Origin: Phragmites australis
Taxonomy: Eukaryota > Streptophyta > Magnoliopsida > Poales > Poaceae
Direction of reading: 5' to 3'
Length of the DNA: 64,000 nucleotides
Assembly: GCF_958298935.1 (NCBI RefSeq)
Contig: NC_084931.1
Coordinates: 14,597,334 to 14,661,333, forward strand
Both the position numbers and the translations under genes were made by a program. The notes below the pieces were generated by a model that made no database searches, had not been told where the DNA came from, and saw nothing but the letters and a program-made list of their open reading frames with translations. This document shows, piece after piece, positions 1 through 11,154 of this stretch. Every line of letters starts with the position of its first letter. The first letter of the stretch is position 1.

Positions 1-272
1 GTTTTTCATATCTCTCAGTTGAAGAAATGCCTACAAGTGCTCGAAGAACAGTTTCCTATAGAGGAATTGGATGTTTAAGAAGATCTCACATACCCAAAGC
101 ACCCAGTCAAGATTCTCGAAACAGTCGAGAGATTATCAGAAGAAAAGTGATTCGCATGTGCAAAGTACAGTGGAATCACCATTCTAAAGATGAAGCTACA
201 TGGGAAAGAGAAGAAGATCTGAAGGCAGAATTTCCCCAACTGTTCGGAGATCATTCCGAATCTCGAGGATGA
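1..272 (+). pseudogene. Gypsy polyprotein C-terminus with chromodomain (fragment)
   Basis: This is the last part of a Ty3/gypsy polyprotein that enters from outside the window. Frame 1 reads the conserved VFHISQLKKC and EDLTYPKHPVKIL stretches. After a frame change the chromodomain core CKVQWNHHSKDEATWE and the acidic tail KAEFPQLF can be read. Chromodomains of this type target integration in chromoviruses, and the wording fits the Tekay/Del lineage. The copy is broken: frame 1 has a stop at 76-78 where the family normally has Gln, and a 1-nt frame change follows near position 150. A polypurine tract and LTR follow directly, so this is the 3' end of a + strand element. The lineage is inferred from motif wording only. 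Confidence 0.85.
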
Positions 273-282
273 GATTCATCCT

Positions 283-296
283 AAGGGGGGTAGGTT
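283..296 (+). promoter_or_regulatory. Polypurine tract of the first gypsy element
   Basis: A purine-rich run (aaggggggtaggtt) lies immediately upstream of the TGTCAC start of the LTR. This is where plus-strand priming is expected in LTR retrotransposons. Confidence 0.75.
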
Positions 297-617
297 TGTC
301 ACGCATGTTTTTTCCCCTCTTTGATCTTCCTCCTTCTCTCTCTCTCGTGTGGGCCCCACTAGTCATCCCTCTCCTCTCCCCAAATTCCTCTTTCCATTTA
401 TGTGAGCTGCACCACCCGCCCATTTGTTTTCCGTCGATCCGACATGTAACCAAGCTGTTTCAATGCCGATTGAAGACGCCTATGGGATCTCTCAGCCTCT
501 AATTGCAACATGGCATCAATTTGGAGAAGGAAATCGATGGGAGAAATGGAAACTGAGCCATATTTCTCGCCACCACATAAAGACACCACCGGTCGATTCA
601 ATTCGCCCTCCCCCCTC

Positions 618-624
618 TATAAAT
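618..624 (+). promoter_or_regulatory. TATA box of the first gypsy LTR
   Basis: TATAAAT sits in a pyrimidine-rich context (ccccctctataaatcc), 321 bp into the LTR. This marks a likely U3/R boundary shortly downstream. Confidence 0.6.
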
Positions 625-1929
625 CCTTGATTCACCCCTTGGCCAAGCTTCTTTGCACCTTACCGCGCCCAAAGCTCCAAGTTTTATCGAGTTTCCTCCA
701 CCTGTGAGCTCCCGCGCCATCGCCGAACCTACGCCCAGCCACCTCACCGTCGTCGTGCCGCTCCAAGCTTCCCCGACACCGTTGGAGTGGGCACCCGTGT
801 TCAACGACTGCATCTCATCGCCCATGACCGTTCGCCATCGAGCTCTGACCACTGCACGAAGCTCCATAGGCCGTTGAAGCTCGCCGTTGAAGCCCTGCCA
901 TCGTCGAGCCTCCACAGTCTTCCCCAATGCCCGACAAGCCATCAAACGGAGTCACCAAAACCTCTGCTTCCTCTTCCGCTGCTCGTGGTCGTCGTTTGGC
1001 CACCGCAGCGACCTCCCATTCACCTCCAACGATGCGTCGCCGCCCTGAGCCGTCTCTGTCGTCGTTGAATCGCTGGAGAAGAGGTAGGCACTCCCTCTGT
1101 TGTTGGATCGTCGTTGATCTGCTATGATTAGAAGTCGCTTACCCATTCGAAGGAGTAGATCTCAGCCGTAGGATCCGAAATCAATGCTCCTGACTTAATG
1201 CATGCCCCGCCAGCTCTTTTGCCTAGTTTGCAGCCAAGTGTGCGCTTGTGTCCGACGTGGCTAGTCCAGTCAACGCTTCTAAGTCGAGTCAGCAGCTCGA
1301 TCAGCGATGACGTCAACAATTGCGCAATAAACTCAATTTTCCTTTAGAAAAATAATTCACAATAATTCAAATATTCCGAAAATAGGTTTTCTTTATTAGA
1401 AAAATTCCAGAAAATAGAAAATGCTTTATATAATTTTTTAATATGTTTTAATAGGTTTTCAATTCTATTTTAATTCTGAAAAATAGTTTTAAGGATAGAA
1501 TAAATGTTTTTGTTTTGGAAAACAGTTTAGAATATATATATTAAGTATGATAATGTTTAAAAATGAATTCTTTGATAAAATAAATGCTTTTAATTTGTTT
1601 TATGCATATAAAATTAGTTTTATTTCCAGAAAAATGCAAATAATTTTCATAAAATTGTTTTAATCATTTTATACTATAAAATAAATCTATAAAAATTTAA
1701 AGAAATGTTTTAGGCCTTCTAAAAATTAGTTTTAATTCCATAAATTTTTGTCGTTTTTAGTCGCTTAGAATTTTGTTTGGCCGTAGTTTTCGCTTCGTTG
1801 CTCCGATTTGGGCGGTTCTTGCACCCAAATCTTCTTGAATTTGTGCCCTACCTTGTTTTAGTGTTTGTTTTATGTATCTTCTTTGATTAGTGTCTGTTCT
1901 TAGTGGTGCTTGTTTGCTCGTTTGTAGAG

Positions 1930-2016
1930 GAGTTTGTTCCGAAAGCGTTCAAAAACATCCAGGATCAAGACTTCGAGGATTTTGAGCAACTCATCAGAGA
2001 AGGCAAGTGTCCTTGA
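1930..2016 (+). other. Short conserved reading frame or splice-like motif inside LTR
   Basis: Twenty-eight codons with an acidic composition end in FEDFEQLIREGKCP and a TGA stop. The LTR of the second Tekay-like element in this window has a related frame ending FEDFEQPLVEAKCP and a TGA stop (62446-62529, minus). Here the last codons contain AAGGCAAGT, which also matches a GC-AG type splice donor. It could therefore be a coding mini-ORF, a small exon end, or both. There is no in-frame ATG close upstream. Confidence 0.4.
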
Positions 2017-2507
2017 ACATTTTGTGCCTACTTTTATAATTTTTATTTTATAAATTGCATGCTCGTCAAACATGATATCCCATCGTTAGGGTTTACTAGT
2101 TTTTCCTCAATCTTCCTTGTAACTATAAATTGATTTTCATGTTAGGTAGAATGTACTTAGTTATGCTTACTCATAGGTAGCATAGACAAATGATGTTTTT
2201 CTTAAGAATGTGAATCATGACTATAACCTTGGAAAAGATGCTTAGACTTATGGAAGTAAGGGTCTGGGATAGTTTGGCTAGATGGTTGGTCTGTGGATGT
2301 GTTCCAGGCAGATTGTGGGCTTTGTCAGATATTTGTTATCTCCCTGTGTTGGTTGATGGTGGTCATGTGAAAATAGTACAACCACAAGCCTGGTATGGGA
2401 CGGACCTAGCTCAATAATTCGCTTTTCTCTCAGCATTGTGAAGATCATTTGGTGGTACGGGGATGGAAGGGTGTACTTCTTGAAACTGTAAGGCGCAAGA
2501 GGGGGCT

Positions 2508-3654
2508 TGATAAGGGTCGGAGATCACCAACAGCAAGATACCGATGGAAACCTCCTCGGGGTGGCCCGATCTTCACGACAGTAGGTTGGAAATCACAAGA
2601 TAACTTGCTGCGAACAGCGGAGGATAACTAGCTTTATACCTGCCAAGGTTGGATGCGACCAAGCGACGGGGAGAGAGGCACCGAAACCGCGAAGACTTCG
2701 ACTCGATCTCCGAACGACCGCAGAACCACAAACCGGGACTAATCCACACAAAACGGTGCAGCCGTACTGGAAACCATAGAGCACGAAGTAGAGGACCCCA
2801 GAGGGATCTCTTCACAAGTCCAGGAAGAACAAGGAAGAACAAGGGTGTGCAAGGCACTCAGTAGCTCGGCTGCAAACCATACAGGTTATGTGTTCATTCA
2901 AAATGATCAAAATTAATTGTCTTTTGCAGCAGTACATAGGGGTATTTATACTAGTAACAAGTCTCTAAGATAAGTATGAACTAAAGTCTGCACGTTGGGA
3001 AGGTGGAAGGCCAACAGGTGAAGCACTCCCGAGATGGTCTTTAATTCCCGCGCGTCTCGGGGTCTTCTGCGCAGTCTTCACAAAAATGGCCATTACTCCT
3101 AGCTCGGAAGTCCAAATGACGTGCCGTCAGTTGCGTTGGAAACTAGACTTGAAGAACTTTCCAACCATGTATATTATGACCCCCGTCTCTTCCCGAGATG
3201 GTACATTTTTGCCTTGGAAGTTGGAGCAGTTGCTGTGTAACACTGGGTCTTGGCGCGTAACACATTCTCCTCGGGAGCAGCCGCCTTGGTGTTCTTGGCG
3301 TAACCCTCAGCGTCCTCGATGTAACCCGACATTGTCGCCTCTTGTGTAAACCTAAGTAACATAAGAGTACACGATTTAGGCAGTATATAATTCTCATCAA
3401 TATCAGGGTGTAACCGAGAGAGGAAAGTATGCACCTCTTGTTGGAGTAACTTTGCACAGCTGCGTGTAACGGGTCCTTCATAGGCTTGAGCACGTGTATC
3501 CATGGCTTTGCTTGGTGTAACCGGTGTTGCACTTGTCTCTTGAAGTGTAACCTTAGTTGGACTTGGTGTAACTTGTGGCGTAACCGATGGTGTAAGTGAC
3601 ACAGCCGGCGTAACCGATGCACTCGGGTTACGGATGGCTGGGATGTCCTCATCA
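2508..3654 (-). repeat. 3' LTR of the CRM-type element
   Basis: This 1147-bp LTR has TGATAAGGG and CCTCATCA ends on the + strand. It matches 9125-10271. The last ~160 codons of the polyprotein, including the [13 protein letters not shown] C-terminal segment, are coded inside it. Confidence 0.93.
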
Positions 3655-6600
3655 TCCTCCCCCTCTTGAAAAGGAGTCGTCCTCGACTCTTCTAATCCAA
3701 AGAAAGGAGACAGATCGGCGACGTTGAAACTTGTACTCACACCATAAGTACTTGGAAGATCAATTTCATATGCATTGTCATTGATCTTGCGAAGCACTTT
3801 GAATGGACCATCGGCTCGGGGCTGCAACTTGCTCTTGCATTGTTCAGGAAAGCGGTCCTTGCGTAGGTGCACCCAAACCAAGTCTCCTGGTTCAAACAAC
3901 ATCTTCTTGCGCCCTTTGTTTGCACGCTGCTCATACAGCTTGGTCATCTTCTCTATGTTTTCTCTTGCTCGATCATGAAGTTTCTTTACAAATTCAGCTC
4001 GCTTGCTTGCATCAAAGTTCATACGTTCCTGCATAGGCAAAGGCAAAAGATCGATGGGAGCAGTAGGTTTGAAACCATAGATAATCTCGAATGGACAAAA
4101 TTTTGTGGTTGAGTGTACCGCCCTGTTGTATGCAAATTCCACATGAGGCAAGCTTTCTTCCCACAATTTCAGATTCTTCTTTAGGACAGCTCGCAACAAA
4201 GTTGATAGCGTGCGGTTCACAACTTCGGTTTGCCCATCAGTTTGAGGATGACACGTTGTAGAGAACAGCAGCCTTGTTCCAAGTTTTCCCCACAAGGTCT
4301 TCCAGAAGTAGCTCAAAAACTTGGTGTCACGATTAGACACAATGGTACGTGGCACTCCATGTAGACGTACAATTTCCCTGAAAAACAATTCAGCAATGTG
4401 TGAAGCATCATCGCTCTTATGACAGGGAATAAAGTGTGCCATTTTGCTGAAACGATCAACCACAACAAAGATTGAATCCCTCCCCCTCTTTGTTCGAGGT
4501 AAACCAAGAACAAAGTCCATAGAAATATCTTCCCATGGTTCAGGAATAGGCAAAGGGGTGTATAAACCATGAGGGTTCAAGCGTGACTTAGCTTTGTGGC
4601 ATGTTATGCAGCGAAGAACATGTCTCTCCACATCTCGCCGCATCTTTGGCCAAAAGAAATGATCAGCCAGCACTTGCTCCGTTTTCTTGGCACCAAAGTG
4701 GCCCATAAGTCCTCCGGCATGAGCTTCCTGCAAAAGCATTAGGCGAACAGAGCAATCTGGAATGCAAAGTTTGTTAGCTCGAAACAAAAATCCGTCATGT
4801 AAATGGAACTTTTCCCATCCCTTGACATCACAACATTTTGCAAATGGTTCAGCAAAGAATGAATCAGTAGCATACAAATCTTTTATGTTCTCCAAACCAA
4901 GAATTTTAACATCAAGTTGGGACAGCAAAGCATGACGTCTAGATAAAGCATCTGCAACAACATTTTCCTTTCCTTTCTTGTATTTGACAATATAAGAAAA
5001 AGACTCAATGAATTCACTCCATTTAGCATGTCTTTTGTTCAGTTTTAATTGGCCCTTTAAATGTTTCAAAGATTCATGGTCTGAATGTATCACAAATTCT
5101 TTGGGCAATAGATAGTGTTGCCAAGTTTCCAAACTCCTCACAAGAGCATAAAGTTCTTTATCATAAACTGAATAATTCAGAGTTGGACCACTTAGCTTTT
5201 CGCTGAAGTATGCAATGGGTCTTCCTTCTTGCATGAGCACGCCTCCAATCCCTACACCACTTGCATCACATTCAATCTCAAAGGTCTTACCAAAATCTGG
5301 AAGTGCAAGGAGTGGGGCTGATGTCAACTTCTTTTTTAGCTCTTCAAATGCCTTCTCTTGTGCTTCCCCCCATTGGAATGAAATGTCCTTCTTTGTCAAC
5401 TCGTTGATTGGGGTAGCAATAGAACTGAAATCTTTCACAAACCGACGATAGAAGCCAGTAAGTCCAAGGAAGCTTCGCACTTGGCTCACATTTTGTGGAG
5501 GCTTCCACTCACGAACAACTTTGATCTTCTCCTCATCCACCTCCACGCCATGAGCTGAAACAACAAAACCAAGAAACACAACCTTGTCGGTGCAAAAGGT
5601 GCACTTGGCAAGGTTAGCATACAAGCATTCCTTCCTCAAAACAGCAAGCACACATTTTATATGTTCAACATGTTCATCAAGAGACTTGCTGTAAATCAAG
5701 ATATCATCAAAGTAAACAACAACAAACTTGCCAATGAAAGTTCTAAGCACATGATTCATCAATCTCATGAAGGTGCTAGGTGCATTGGTCAAACCAAATG
5801 GCATTACCAACCATTCATACAGCCCAAACTTGGTTTTGAAGGCTGTTTTCCATTCATCTCCTTCTCTCATTCGGATTTGGTGGTAGCCACTTCTCAAATC
5901 AATTTTGGTGAAAATGATAGCACCGCTAAGCTCATCAAGCATATCATCAAGTCGAGGTATGGGATGTCTATACCTTATGGTGATGTTATTAATGGCTCGG
6001 CAATCAACACACATTCTCCAAGAGCCATCTTTTTTTGGAACTAAAAGGACAGGAACAACACAAGGTGATAGACTTTCCTTTACATAACCTTTGTTGATGA
6101 GCTCCTGCACTTGGCGCTGAATTTCTTTTGTTTCCTCCGGGTTGGTGCGATATGGTGCACGGTTAGGAAGTGGAGCACCAGGAACAAGATCGATTTGATG
6201 TTCAATCCCTCTCTTTGGTGGCAGCCCTGGTGGTACTTCCTCAGGAAACACATCTTCATATTCCTGTAACACATCAAAAAAAGCACTAGGCAAAGTAGAG
6301 GGTAAGTCGTTAGTGACAAGAAAATTGTCCTTGTACAGGAGTACATAGAACACAGCATTGGGTTCACTCAATTCTTTTAAATCCCCCTTCCTAGCCATCA
6401 TCACTAAACCCTCTTTTCCCTTTGGCTCGGTTCTTTGCAGCTGTGGAGTTTTATTTGGCTTTGGAAACACTCCTTCACTATGTTTGTGGGTCACTCGCAA
6501 GTGGTTCTCGCTCGCTCGCTGTTTTCTTTTCAGATCATCTCTCACAATCTCCTCCGGTGACAAAGGAAGCAAAGTGATGCGCTCTCCTTTGTACATGAGA

Positions 6601-8453
6601 ACAATCTTGTTGGCGCGACCGCAAATCTGAGCATCTCGGTCATACAACCAAGGTCTTCCTAACAGCAATTGGCATGCTTCCATTGGAACCACATCACACT
6701 CCACATGATCATTGTACCGCCCAATGGAGAAGGGAACGGTCACAATGTTTGTTACACGCAGCGCACCACAATCATTTAACCATTGCATCTTGTATGGAGA
6801 AGGGTGGCGCCGCTGTTTCAGTCCCAATCTTTCAACTAATTCTTGACTTGCAATATTATTGCAGCTGCCATTGTCAACAATGATTCGACACAACTTGTCC
6901 TTGATCATGCCCCGGGTGTGAAAAAGATTGTGCCGCTGATTATTCTCTTCTTGGACAGCAGTAACACTAAGCACTCGGCGAGAAATGAAGCAATTATTGT
7001 CTCCATCATCAGGTTGAATTTCATCACCTTCATCTTGCATAATTTCTTCATCATATATTGGAGCTTCTTCCTCAGGTTCGCTTTCAGATTCCCATTCACC
7101 TTGCTCATTCATAATCATGGTCCTTCGACTAGGACATTGAGCAGCAACATGTCCTCGACCTTGGCACTTGTGACAAACAATGCCTCGAGTATGGGAAGAA
7201 GAAGCAGCAGCTGATGCAACAGAAGGGGTTGCTGTACTTGCAGCAGGACGTCGCTGTTCTTGCTGAATTGCAGGTGAAGAAGCAGTAGAAACCGTTGTCT
7301 TTGCAGCACCAATGGATGGAGAAGGCCTAGCAGCAACTCCTTGTGATCTTCCCCCACCAACAGAGGTACCGGGCTGCTGCCGACGCCATGGGGCTGAAAT
7401 TGATTGGCTCCCATAAGACCTTCTTCGTCCCTCTTGCTGAATTTTCCTCTCGGTGCGCATAGCTTGATCAACAAGGTCTTGCAAATTATGATATGGAAAC
7501 ATCTCAACAAAACCTGAAATTTCTTCATTGAGACCATTCAAAAATCTTGCCATTTTTGACTCTTCATCTTCTCTAATTCCAAATCTCACCAAGAGTAACT
7601 CCATCTCCTTGAAGTAGTCATCAACAGATTTTGATCCTTGTCTCAATGTTTGTAACCTATTGCGGAGGTCACGCTGATAGCTTGATGGCACAAAGCGTCT
7701 TCTCATCACTCTCTTCATCTCAGCCCATGTGTTGATATGATCACGTCCCAACACACGTTGATTTTCTTGAACTTGGTTCCACCATGTTAGAGCGTAACCT
7801 GAAAACTCAACAGAAGCAAGGTTGACACGCCTCTGATCAGAAAGATTATGCACTCTAAAAATCTGATCACATTGCTCCTCCCATTCAAGATAAGCATCAG
7901 CATTTTCTTTCCCTAAAAATTTTGGGACACTTAACTTTACACGAGCAATGCTATCCGGATCATCTCTATTGCGACGACCACGATGATTTTCCCCATCATG
8001 ACCAGCACCACGACGATGTTCATGTGGCTGTCCAAAATGCCCATGGTGACCAAAAGGATTTTCATTATCATCAAATCCCTCCTCATACTCATCATGAACT
8101 TCATCTTCATCATCAAAATGTACACGACGATCACGTCCACGTCCTCCTCCACGCTGATAATCAAATTCAGCACGCCGTCCACCACCGCGCTGATCAAAAT
8201 CAGCACGACGCCCTCCACCATGACCACCACGACCATTGCCGTTGCGGCTATGAAATCCAGCACCAAAACCAGAATTTTCATCACCAAATTCTTCACGGTG
8301 ATTGTCTTCATGTTGATGTTGTGGACCTCGACCACCCGCTGCAGGAAGACGTTCGTTGAACATCCTCTCCATCGCCTCCAAGAGCGAGTTGGTCATTTGG
8401 CGTAGCTCAGCCCGTGCAACAGGAGGTTCTTCATCTCCGTGGTTCCCCCCCAT
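3174..8453 (-). CDS. CRM-type gag-pol polyprotein
   Basis: This is a single 1759-aa reading frame. It codes every protein the retrotransposon needs for particle formation, reverse transcription and integration. Domains in order are a Gly/Arg/Asp-rich N-terminus; a gag capsid-like segment ([19 protein letters not shown], about residues 172-330); a CCHC zinc knuckle at about 427-440; protease with VDNGSCNN at about 527; RT with YFDD at 914-917; RNase H; an HHCC integrase with a D,D35E core; a GPF-like region; and a C-terminal tail coded inside the 3' LTR. The start at 8453 (MGGNHGDEE) is preferred because the 39 residues upstream look like leader. The second integrase acid is Asn (N1374; D1313 and E1410 are present), in VSNRDTKF. 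The 35-residue spacing to E1410 shows it is the catalytic position. This copy's integrase is probably dead, although the frame is open. Confidence 0.93.
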   Translation of the reverse strand: MGGNHGDEEPPVARAELRQMTNSLLEAMERMFNERLPAAGGRGPQHQHEDNHREEFGDENSGFGAGFHSRNGNGRGGHGGGRRADFDQRGGGRRAEFDYQRGGGRGRDRRVHFDDEDEVHDEYEEGFDDNENPFGHHGHFGQPHEHRRGAGHDGENHRGRRNRDDPDSIARVKLSVPKFLGKENADAYLEWEEQCDQIFRVHNLSDQRRVNLASVEFSGYALTWWNQVQENQRVLGRDHINTWAEMKRVMRRRFVPSSYQRDLRNRLQTLRQGSKSVDDYFKEMELLLVRFGIREDEESKMARFLNGLNEEISGFVEMFPYHNLQDLVDQAMRTERKIQQEGRRRSYGSQSISAPWRRQQPGTSVGGGRSQGVAARPSPSIGAAKTTVSTASSPAIQQEQRRPAASTATPSVASAAASSSHTRGIVCHKCQGRGHVAAQCPSRRTMIMNEQGEWESESEPEEEAPIYDEEIMQDEGDEIQPDDGDNNCFISRRVLSVTAVQEENNQRHNLFHTRGMIKDKLCRIIVDNGSCNNIASQELVERLGLKQRRHPSPYKMQWLNDCGALRVTNIVTVPFSIGRYNDHVECDVVPMEACQLLLGRPWLYDRDAQICGRANKIVLMYKGERITLLPLSPEEIVRDDLKRKQRASENHLRVTHKHSEGVFPKPNKTPQLQRTEPKGKEGLVMMARKGDLKELSEPNAVFYVLLYKDNFLVTNDLPSTLPSAFFDVLQEYEDVFPEEVPPGLPPKRGIEHQIDLVPGAPLPNRAPYRTNPEETKEIQRQVQELINKGYVKESLSPCVVPVLLVPKKDGSWRMCVDCRAINNITIRYRHPIPRLDDMLDELSGAIIFTKIDLRSGYHQIRMREGDEWKTAFKTKFGLYEWLVMPFGLTNAPSTFMRLMNHVLRTFIGKFVVVYFDDILIYSKSLDEHVEHIKCVLAVLRKECLYANLAKCTFCTDKVVFLGFVVSAHGVEVDEEKIKVVREWKPPQNVSQVRSFLGLTGFYRRFVKDFSSIATPINELTKKDISFQWGEAQEKAFEELKKKLTSAPLLALPDFGKTFEIECDASGVGIGGVLMQEGRPIAYFSEKLSGPTLNYSVYDKELYALVRSLETWQHYLLPKEFVIHSDHESLKHLKGQLKLNKRHAKWSEFIESFSYIVKYKKGKENVVADALSRRHALLSQLDVKILGLENIKDLYATDSFFAEPFAKCCDVKGWEKFHLHDGFLFRANKLCIPDCSVRLMLLQEAHAGGLMGHFGAKKTEQVLADHFFWPKMRRDVERHVLRCITCHKAKSRLNPHGLYTPLPIPEPWEDISMDFVLGLPRTKRGRDSIFVVVDRFSKMAHFIPCHKSDDASHIAELFFREIVRLHGVPRTIVSNRDTKFLSYFWKTLWGKLGTRLLFSTTCHPQTDGQTEVVNRTLSTLLRAVLKKNLKLWEESLPHVEFAYNRAVHSTTKFCPFEIIYGFKPTAPIDLLPLPMQERMNFDASKRAEFVKKLHDRARENIEKMTKLYEQRANKGRKKMLFEPGDLVWVHLRKDRFPEQCKSKLQPRADGPFKVLRKINDNAYEIDLPSTYGVSTSFNVADLSPFFGLEESRTTPFQEGEDDEDIPAIRNPSASVTPAVSLTPSVTPQVTPSPTKVTLQETSATPVTPSKAMDTRAQAYEGPVTRSCAKLLQQEVHTFLSRLHPDIDENYILPKSCTLMLLRFTQEATMSGYIEDAEGYAKNTKAAAPEENVLRAKTQCYTATAPTSKAKMYHLGKRRGS
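3655..3668 (-). promoter_or_regulatory. Polypurine tract of the CRM-type element
   Basis: On the minus strand CAAGAGGGGGAGGA lies immediately before the TGATGAGG start of the 3' LTR. Confidence 0.75.
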
Positions 8454-9124
8454 GAACACTCGAATTGGATCCTGCCATGTTAGACTAGTTGCAAGAAAAA
8501 GTGGAATAGGTAAATTTGTGGAAACACACAATCTCACCTCTTGCTTACCCAAGTTCTTGCTCGTTCTCAAGGACCGTGAATGTGCTCAAAGTGGTATAAC
8601 ACAACTGTGATTAAGCGGTCGAAAGGATTACGAAACAAGAGGTCCGGTTTACGGCTTTTTTGTGGAGCTATAGGTGGCTGTTCAAGGGAGGCTATGGTAC
8701 TGTAACAAAGTGGCGTAACCGTTCAAATGATGTGTAAATGCTGCTGTCAGTGCACCACAGCCCTCTTTGCTTTTTTTTTTCTTTTTTTTTCTTCTTTTTT
8801 TTGATACTTTTTTCACACTCTTTTTTTTTCAGATTTTTTTTTCAGCAAACACACGATGACATATGAGGGGTGCGGATAAAAGTTAAACAAGAGTACGGCG
8901 GAAGAACAAAGATGGTGACTAGCAACAAGATGAACGAAACGAACACAAAGTAACAGTACCACGAAATGGCTATAGGATTTTTTTTTGTGGCTTTTTAGTG
9001 GACTGTAGGATATGGCGAAACAAATATATGTGATGGATAAAAGCAGTAGTAGATGGTAAACGAATAGATAGATAAGTAGGTGATAACAAAACCTACCGTG
9101 ACAACGATAGCTCTGATTACCACA
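8454..9124 (-). other. 5' leader of the CRM-type element
   Basis: This untranslated stretch lies between the primer site and the polyprotein start. It contains long T-rich runs on the + strand (about 8766-8840). No gene is visible in it. Confidence 0.7.
9110..9122 (-). promoter_or_regulatory. Primer binding site (initiator tRNA-Met type) of the CRM element
   Basis: On the minus strand TGGTAATCAGAGC begins two bases after the 5' LTR. It resembles the usual TGGTATCAGAGC complementary to initiator tRNA-Met, but with one extra A. Confidence 0.75.
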
Positions 9125-10271
9125 TGATAAGGGTCGAAGATCACCAACAGCAAGATACCGATGGAAACCTCCTCGGGGTGGTCCGATCTTCACGACAGTA
9201 GGTTGGAAATCACAAGATAACTTGCTGCGAACAGCGGAGGATAACTAGCTTTATACCTGCCAAGGTTGGATGTGACCAAGCGACGGGGGGAGAGGCACCG
9301 AAACCGCGAAGACTTCGACTCGATCTCCGAACGACCGCAGAACCACAAACCGGGACTAATCCACACAAAACGGTGCAGCCGTACTGGAAACCATAGAGCA
9401 CGAAGTAGAGGACTCCAGAGGGATCTCTTCACAAGTCCAGGAAGAACAAGGAAGAACAAGGGTGTGCAAGGCACTCAGCAGCTCGGCTGCAAACCATACA
9501 GGTTATGTGTTCATTCAAAATGATCAAAATTAATTGTCTTTTGCAGCAGTACATAGGGGTATTTATACTAGTAACAAGTCTCTAAGATAATTATGAACTG
9601 AAGTCTCCACGTTGGGAAGGTGGAAGGCCAACAGGTGAAGCACTCCCGAGATGGTCTTTAATTCCCGCGCGTCTCGGGGTCTTCTGCACAGTCTTCACGA
9701 AAATGGCCATTACTCCTAGCTCGGAAGTCCAAATGACGTGCCGTCAGTTGCGTTGGAAACTAGACTTGAAGAACTTTCCAACCATGTATATTATGAACCC
9801 CGTCTCTTCCCGAGATGGTACAGTTTTGCCTTGGAAGTTGGAGCAGTTGCTGTGTAACACTGGGTCTTGGCGCGTAACCCATTCTCCTCGGGAGCAGCCG
9901 CCTTGGTGTTCTTGGCGTAACCCTCAGCGTCCTCGATGTAACCTGACATTGTCGCCTCTTGTGTAAACCTAAGTAACATAAGAGTACACGATTTAGGCAG
10001 TATATAATTCTCATCAATATCAAGGTGTAACCGAGAGAGGAAAGTATGCACCTCTTGTTGGAGTAACTTTGCACAGCTGCGTGTAACGGGTCCTTCATAG
10101 GCTTGAGCGCGTGTATCCATGGCTTTGCTTGGTGTAACCGGTGTTGCACTTGTCTCTTGAAGTGTAACCTTAGTTAGACTTGGTGTAACTTGTGGCGTAA
10201 CCGATGGTGTAAGTGACACAGCCGGCGTAACCGATGCACTCGGGTTACGGATGGCTGGGATGTCCTCATCA
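9125..10271 (-). repeat. 5' LTR of the CRM-type element
   Basis: This LTR has the same length (1147 bp) and ends as 2508-3654, with about 17 substitutions by eye. The frame coding the polyprotein C-terminus is also open here. It is followed by the gggct target duplication at 10272-10276. Confidence 0.93.
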
Positions 10272-10276
10272 GGGCT

Positions 10277-11154
10277 TCTGGGGTGCAGGGTGTACTCCAC
10301 TTATGTACAGCAGTGAAACCTCAACAGGTCAACACGTGCTAAGAGAGGCATTGGAAAGGCTTTGCAGTGGAATCCTGGCTGCACACCTCGGAAGTGTGTA
10401 AGTGTTTGATCGACACGGGCAAAAAGGAGGACACATCTTGGGGTAAAGTGACGACCTGTGCAGAGTGAAAACTAAATATTCAGCCGTGCTCACGGTCATG
10501 AGCAGTATGGACTCCTCACATGATTAGTTGGGTGGTTTTCGGTTTGGTTTGGGTTGGATCTGGTGGATCACAATGGTGGGAACTATGATTCTAGTTAGCT
10601 TTGTTTAGAGGTGGTTGGAACTTCGGTTATGGAGCAAGGTGGTTGGAACTTCGGTTGTGGAGCAAGGTGGTTGGAATCTTGGCTCTTGTCTTAAAGAATC
10701 ATTCACATAGAAATATGTTGCTTTTATAACTATTTCACTAATAAAATAGTGTTTATGTCAATAAACCTTTGATTTAAGCCTATCATGACTTTTGGCCCAA
10801 ATATCATAATTTTCCCACAATTGCTGAGTATTCTATATACTCATGCTTGCTCTCTCCTCCATAATCTTGTTGTTGCTCAGAAAGTAAAGACTACGAGGAC
10901 TTCCCAGAAGTTGGAGATGAGTTTTAGGCAGCCGGCTTTTCGCTCTATTACCGGTGGAGCGGGGCGTCGTGCTAAGTTTATTTTTCGTTACTTTATAATC
11001 TTATTTTAGAACCTTGAGTTATTGATGTAACAAAGTATGTTATAATAATAGATATTGTGTCTGCTACTCACTTATGAAGTCACTACGTGTATGTAACTTG
11101 ATCCTAGCATATATGTAGCTTACATTCGGTTTGATTTCAAAACCGGGTGTGACA
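10277..11154 (+). repeat. 3' LTR of Tekay-like gypsy element, second part
   Basis: This is the continuation of the LTR that starts at 297, after the CRM insertion. It ends AAAACCGGGTGTGACA, mirroring the TGTCAC start. The 5 bases after it (ggagg) would be the target duplication, but the 5' end of the element is outside the window and cannot be compared. Confidence 0.75.

Larger units (their letters stand above)
297..2507 (+). repeat. 3' LTR of Tekay-like gypsy element, first part
   Basis: The LTR starts TGTCAC right after the polypurine tract. It is interrupted at 2507 by the CRM-type element and resumes at 10277, ending GTGACA at 11154. The two ends are inverted copies of each other, as expected. 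With one copy of the target duplication removed, the LTR is 3089 bp, a normal size for the Tekay/Del lineage. It holds a TATA box, an AT-rich stretch at about 1320-1740, and a short conserved reading frame at 1930-2016. No host gene is visible in it. Confidence 0.8.
2508..10271 (-). mobile_element. CRM-type centromeric Ty3/gypsy retrotransposon, nearly intact
   Basis: This is a complete 7.76-kb element on the minus strand. It is flanked by the 5-bp duplication gggct (2503-2507 and 10272-10276) and sits inside the LTR of the first gypsy element. Both LTRs are 1147 bp and begin TGATGAGGACATC on the minus strand, a start typical of CRM elements. About 17 differences between the LTRs were counted by eye (about 98.5% identity), so the insertion is fairly young. 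It has a primer site, a polypurine tract and one unbroken polyprotein. The polyprotein runs on into the 3' LTR, another CRM trait. CRM elements are enriched at grass centromeres, which hints at (but does not prove) a pericentromeric location. Confidence 0.92.

Noticed and set aside
2217..2417. 66-codon + frame in the first LTR
   Set aside because: It is a chance frame in LTR sequence, without homology or conserved counterpart in the other Tekay LTR.
7922..8359. His/Asp-rich + strand frame of 145 codons
   Set aside because: It is the complement of the Gly/Arg/Asp-rich gag N-terminus of the CRM polyprotein.
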